Shown: positions 42,538 to 44,863 of the stretch, one piece after another
Layout: each line of letters starts with the position of its first letter
Position numbering within the stretch: position 1 is the stretch's first letter
Assembly: GCF_002592005.1 (NCBI RefSeq)
Contig: NZ_NVQF01000047.1
Coordinates: 1-44,863, forward strand
Source: Mycolicibacterium palauense
Lineage (GTDB): Bacteria > Actinomycetota > Actinomycetes > Mycobacteriales > Mycobacteriaceae
Length of the DNA: 44,863 nt
Direction: 5' to 3'
Notes under the pieces: model-generated
What the model was told of the DNA's origin: nothing
Seen by the model: the letters and a program-made list of their open reading frames with translations, nothing else
Databases searched by the model: none
Program-made: the position numbers and the translations under genes

Positions 42538-42992
42538 TGCCGGCCGGGGAGTCGTTGCGGCGCCGGTTGTCCTCGGCGCTGGCCGAGGTGGCCACCGTCG
42601 TCGAGGAGGACGACGGTGCCCTGACCGTCAGCCACGAGGGCACGGTGGCCTCGCTGCGGGTGGTCGACATCGCCGACGACCTGGAGATGGTGTCGCTGAC
42701 CCAGCCGCTGGCGTGGGATCTCGCACTGACCGCCAAGACCCGTGAGCGGGTCTCCGAGCTGGCCAGCGCCACCCTGCTGGGCACCGTCGCGCTGGTGGAG
42801 AAGTCGGTGCCGACCGCGGTCAACGGTGGGTCGCCGGCGTCGTCGACCCGCCGCTCGAAGGTCAAGAAGGTGGGGGATGTGTTGCTGCGCTATAACTTTC
42901 CCGGTGCCGGTCTGACCGACGAGGCGCTGCGGACGCTGATCCTGATGGTGCTCTCCGCCGGCGCCGACGTACGCCGGACGCTGGCCGGCTGA
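42537..42992 (+). CDS. YbjN-like conserved protein (Rv2360c-type)
   Basis: 151-residue conserved protein following uppS, as Rv2360c does in M. tuberculosis. The N-terminal part (SLRRRLSSALAEVATVVEED) and a beta-rich middle (ALTVSHEGTVASLRVVDIAD) followed by a helical end (LTDEALRTLILMVLSAGADV) resemble the YbjN/type III chaperone-like fold. No catalytic residues are seen and the function is unknown. ATG 42537 overlaps the uppS stop (TGATG). Confidence 0.75.
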   Translation: MPAGESLRRRLSSALAEVATVVEEDDGALTVSHEGTVASLRVVDIADDLEMVSLTQPLAWDLALTAKTRERVSELASATLLGTVALVEKSVPTAVNGGSPASSTRRSKVKKVGDVLLRYNFPGAGLTDEALRTLILMVLSAGADVRRTLAG

Positions 42993-43007
42993 CGGCGGCC
43001 GACGCCG

Positions 43008-43967
43008 ATGGCCGACGATCGGGGTCCCGATTTCGGGGCGGGGCTGCGCCAGCGGATGCTGGTCACCTACCTGGTGATCCTGCTGGGCCTGTATCTGTTG
43101 GCCGTCGTCACCGCCCGCTGGGTGGACACCCCGCCGTCGCGGGCCCGCGGCGAGGAAGTGGCGGTGGCACTGTGCCTGGTCGGGCTGGGGCTGGCGATCC
43201 CGGTGCGCGGCCGGGTGCCCACCTGGCGCTACGGGCTCAGCGTCGTGTCGGCGGGTGCGGCGCCGATCGTGCCGCTGCTGTTCCACGACCGGATCGAGGG
43301 ACAGGTGTGGTCGGTGGTCCCGCTGATGTTCATGGCGGTCCATCTGCGGACCTGGCACCGTCCGGCGGTGGCGCGGGCGGCGGCCGCGGTGATCGCCCTG
43401 GTCGCCGCGGCGGCGCTGGTGACCGGGCCGGCCCCGGTGCCGCGGCTGTGGCTGGTGCTCTACGTGGTGTCGATCCTGGGTGCCGCCGAGGTGTTCGGGG
43501 TGCTCAATTCGGCGCTGCTGGACGCCGCCCTGCGCGACCCGCTGACCAGGGTGTGGAACCGTGCGGGCATCGAACACCGGGCCGAGCGGACGGCGTCGCG
43601 GGCGCGGCGCAAGGGGGAGCCGCTGGCCGTGCTGGCCTTCGACGTCGACGACTTCAAGGGCGTCAACGACCGCGACGGCCACGCCGCCGGGGACCGGGTG
43701 CTGACCGGGCTGACCCGGCGCTGGGTGGCGCGGTTGCCCGAGTCGGCGATGATCGGCCGGGTCGGCGGGGACGAGTTCGTGGTGGCCGTGCCCGGCTACG
43801 ACGAGGCGCGGGCGCGCCGGCTCGCCGAGGACCTGGTCGACGGACACACGGTGCGGGTGACCTACGGCGTGGCCGTCGGGTCGGCCGAGGGGGAGGGATT
43901 CCCCGCGCTGTTGGAGGCCGCGGACGCGGACCTCTACCGCGCCAAGCGCGAGCGCAAGAGCGGGTAG
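43008..43967 (+). CDS. Membrane diguanylate cyclase (GGDEF)
   Basis: 319-residue protein with about five hydrophobic helices in residues 1-165 and a C-terminal GGDEF domain (about 170-315). The domain is complete: DPLTRVWNRAGIEH, LAFDVDDFKGVNDRDGHAAGD with metal-binding Asp, RVGGDEFVVAVPG with intact active-site loop, and a C-terminal ADADLYRAKRERK. It should make c-di-GMP from GTP at the membrane, responding to an unknown signal via the helical sensor. I see no RxxD inhibitory site before the GGDEF motif. ATG lies 15 bases after the previous gene, and the gene is convergent with furB. I do not recall an equivalent here in M. tuberculosis. Confidence 0.88.
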   Translation: MADDRGPDFGAGLRQRMLVTYLVILLGLYLLAVVTARWVDTPPSRARGEEVAVALCLVGLGLAIPVRGRVPTWRYGLSVVSAGAAPIVPLLFHDRIEGQVWSVVPLMFMAVHLRTWHRPAVARAAAAVIALVAAAALVTGPAPVPRLWLVLYVVSILGAAEVFGVLNSALLDAALRDPLTRVWNRAGIEHRAERTASRARRKGEPLAVLAFDVDDFKGVNDRDGHAAGDRVLTGLTRRWVARLPESAMIGRVGGDEFVVAVPGYDEARARRLAEDLVDGHTVRVTYGVAVGSAEGEGFPALLEAADADLYRAKRERKSG

Positions 43968-43981
43968 CCGCGAGCCGGTGC

Positions 43982-44374
43982 TCAGCCGCGGCAGCCCGCG
44001 CAGGTGCCGAAGATCTCGACGGTGTGGCTGACGTCGGTGAAGTCGTGTTCGGCGGCGACACCGGCGGCCCAGTCCTCGACCTCGGGGCCGGCAACCTCGA
44101 CGGTGGCGCCGCAGTCGCGGCACACCAGGTGGTGATGGTGGTGCGCCGAGCAGCGCCGGTACAGCGACTCGCCGGTGTCGGTGCGCAGGGTGTCGACGAG
44201 CCCGGCCGCCGACATCGCCTGCAGGGTGCGGTAGACGGTGGTCAGGCCGATGGTGTCGCCGCGCTGGCGCAGCTGCTCGTGTAGTTCCTGCGCGGAGCGG
44301 AAATCCTCGACGGTGTCGAGCAGTTCGGTGATCGCCGCGCGCTGGCGGGTGGAGCGGGTGGCGGGTCTGGTCAT
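43982..44374 (-). CDS. furB: FurB/Zur, zinc uptake regulator
   Basis: 130-residue Fur-family repressor. The winged helix has RSTRQRAAITELLDTVEDF and TTVYRTLQAMSAAGLVDTL. Metal sites: the HHHHHLVCRDCG segment and the C-terminal CAGC, giving two CxxC pairs for the structural zinc. In mycobacteria this protein (Rv2359) represses zinc uptake, ESX-3 and alternative ribosomal protein genes when zinc is bound. The ATG overlaps the smtB stop by four bases, so smtB-furB is one unit, read in the opposite direction to the neighbours. Confidence 0.95.
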   Translation of the reverse strand: MTRPATRSTRQRAAITELLDTVEDFRSAQELHEQLRQRGDTIGLTTVYRTLQAMSAAGLVDTLRTDTGESLYRRCSAHHHHHLVCRDCGATVEVAGPEVEDWAAGVAAEHDFTDVSHTVEIFGTCAGCRG

Positions 44375-44736
44375 CGGTGCTCCTCGGCGGCGTGGGCGAC
44401 GGCGTCGAGCACGATGTGGGCCAGGTGGTGGTCGACGAGGCGGTAGAGCACCTCGCGGCCGGAGCGTTCCCCGGCGACCACCCCGGCGGCCTTGAGGATG
44501 CGCAGGTGCTGGCTGACCAGGGGTTGCGGGACGGCCAGCGCGTCGACGAGCTCGTGCACGCAGCGCTGGGATTCGCGCAGCTGCAGCACGATCGCGATGC
44601 GCAGCGGGGCGGCCAGGGCGCGCAGGATCTCCCCGGCCGAGTCGAGGATGTCGCGGGGCGGCATCTCGGGGAACGGCGCGTCACCGTGCTGGTGGTCGGG
44701 GCCGGGCTCCAGGCTGCCCTCGGTGGCGGTGGTCAT
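44371..44736 (-). CDS. smtB: SmtB, ArsR-family zinc-sensing repressor
   Basis: 121-residue ArsR/SmtB regulator. The winged helix-turn-helix reads RALAAPLRIAIVLQL, VPQPLVSQHLRILKAAGVV and GREVLYRLVD. The last helix has DHHLAHIVLDAVAHAAEEH, which fits the alpha-5 zinc sensor site (Asp and His residues). In M. tuberculosis the equivalent (Rv2358) represses the smtB-furB pair and is released by zinc. A GAAGGA ribosome binding site precedes ATG 44736. Confidence 0.93.
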   Translation of the reverse strand: MTTATEGSLEPGPDHQHGDAPFPEMPPRDILDSAGEILRALAAPLRIAIVLQLRESQRCVHELVDALAVPQPLVSQHLRILKAAGVVAGERSGREVLYRLVDHHLAHIVLDAVAHAAEEHR

Positions 44737-44782
44737 GGGGTGTTTCCTTCGTATCGGTCTGCGCCCGCACTCGGGATATTAT

Positions 44783-44797
44783 TGGAAACCGTTTTCA
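44783..44797 (-). promoter_or_regulatory. Candidate metal-regulator operator upstream of smtB
   Basis: TGGAAACCGTTTTCA is a 7-1-7 inverted repeat with one mismatch, 47-61 bases upstream of the smtB start. It resembles Zur boxes of actinobacteria (TGAAAAT-N-ATTTTCA type). The adjoining AATAATAT is the most AT-rich string nearby and could be a -10 box (TAATAT on the minus strand). Which regulator binds is inference. Confidence 0.55.
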
Positions 44798-44808
44798 GTT
44801 GTCTTCCA

Positions 44809-44836
44809 CTCTTACATGCACGATCACGCATGTCAA
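44809..44836 (-). promoter_or_regulatory. smtB promoter candidate with 20-bp palindrome in spacer
   Basis: On the minus strand TTGACA (44836-44831) is followed after 16 bases by TAAGAG (44814-44809), a plausible -35/-10 pair. The spacer holds an inverted repeat with arms ACATGC and GCATGT (44814-44833), an arrangement typical of operators where an ArsR repressor blocks polymerase. Confidence 0.5.
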
Positions 44837-44863
44837 AGGGCCGCGCCGCGCCGCGCCCTACCC

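Noticed and set aside
42465..44684. 739-codon minus-strand open frame
   Set aside because: It covers smtB in another frame and runs antisense to uppS, the YbjN-like gene and the GGDEF gene; its sequence is low-complexity shadow.

Overview
The window is high-GC actinobacterial DNA from a mycobacterium, probably a non-tuberculous, Mycolicibacterium-type species. The evidence is a mycobactin siderophore cluster, an mce/yrbE operon, and a gene order that matches the Mycobacterium tuberculosis segment from smtB/furB to the mbt genes (Rv2358 to about Rv2383, recalled from memory, here in reverse orientation). The window starts at a contig end: bases ~20-89 are Illumina P5/Nextera adapter and not genome, so mbtB is cut in its cyclization domain.

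Region 1 (90-19519): the mycobactin assembly line mbtB-mbtT-mbtC-mbtD-mbtE-mbtF-mbtG-mbtH, all on + and all translationally coupled by 4-23 bp overlaps. MbtB makes the phenyloxazoline, MbtE adds the first lysine, MbtC/MbtD supply the hydroxyacyl unit, MbtF adds the second lysine, MbtG N-hydroxylates lysine, MbtH is the adenylation chaperone and MbtT is an editing thioesterase. MbtE ends in an unusual C-(remnant A)-PCP block. Region 2 (19520-20491) holds a small conserved gene on the minus strand and a repeat-rich gap.

Region 3 (20492-29006) is a housekeeping run on +: hrcA, dnaJ2, rsmE, phoH, ybeY, a CNNM/CBS membrane protein, a small cytidine-deaminase-like protein and era. PhoH carries a 338-residue intein whose residues fit a class 3 (WCT) intein with a LAGLIDADG endonuclease. 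It is the most striking single element here. An array of 85-bp palindrome-bearing repeats follows era.

Region 4 (29257-31289, minus strand) encodes a secreted CAP-like protein and the amidase AmiA2. Region 5 (31551-40773) is a complete mce operon (two YrbE permeases and MceA-F, MceE being a lipoprotein). It lies between amiA2 and recO, which are adjacent in M. tuberculosis as I recall, so it looks like an insertion or a loss in that lineage. Region 6 (40833-43967) is recO, uppS, a YbjN-like gene and a membrane GGDEF diguanylate cyclase. Region 7 (minus strand, 43982-44736) is the zinc-regulator pair smtB-furB with palindromic operator candidates in the upstream DNA.

Short tandem repeats recur in gene linkers, gene ends and intergenic gaps across the window. 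I saw no tRNA, rRNA, CRISPR array, insertion sequence or phage gene.
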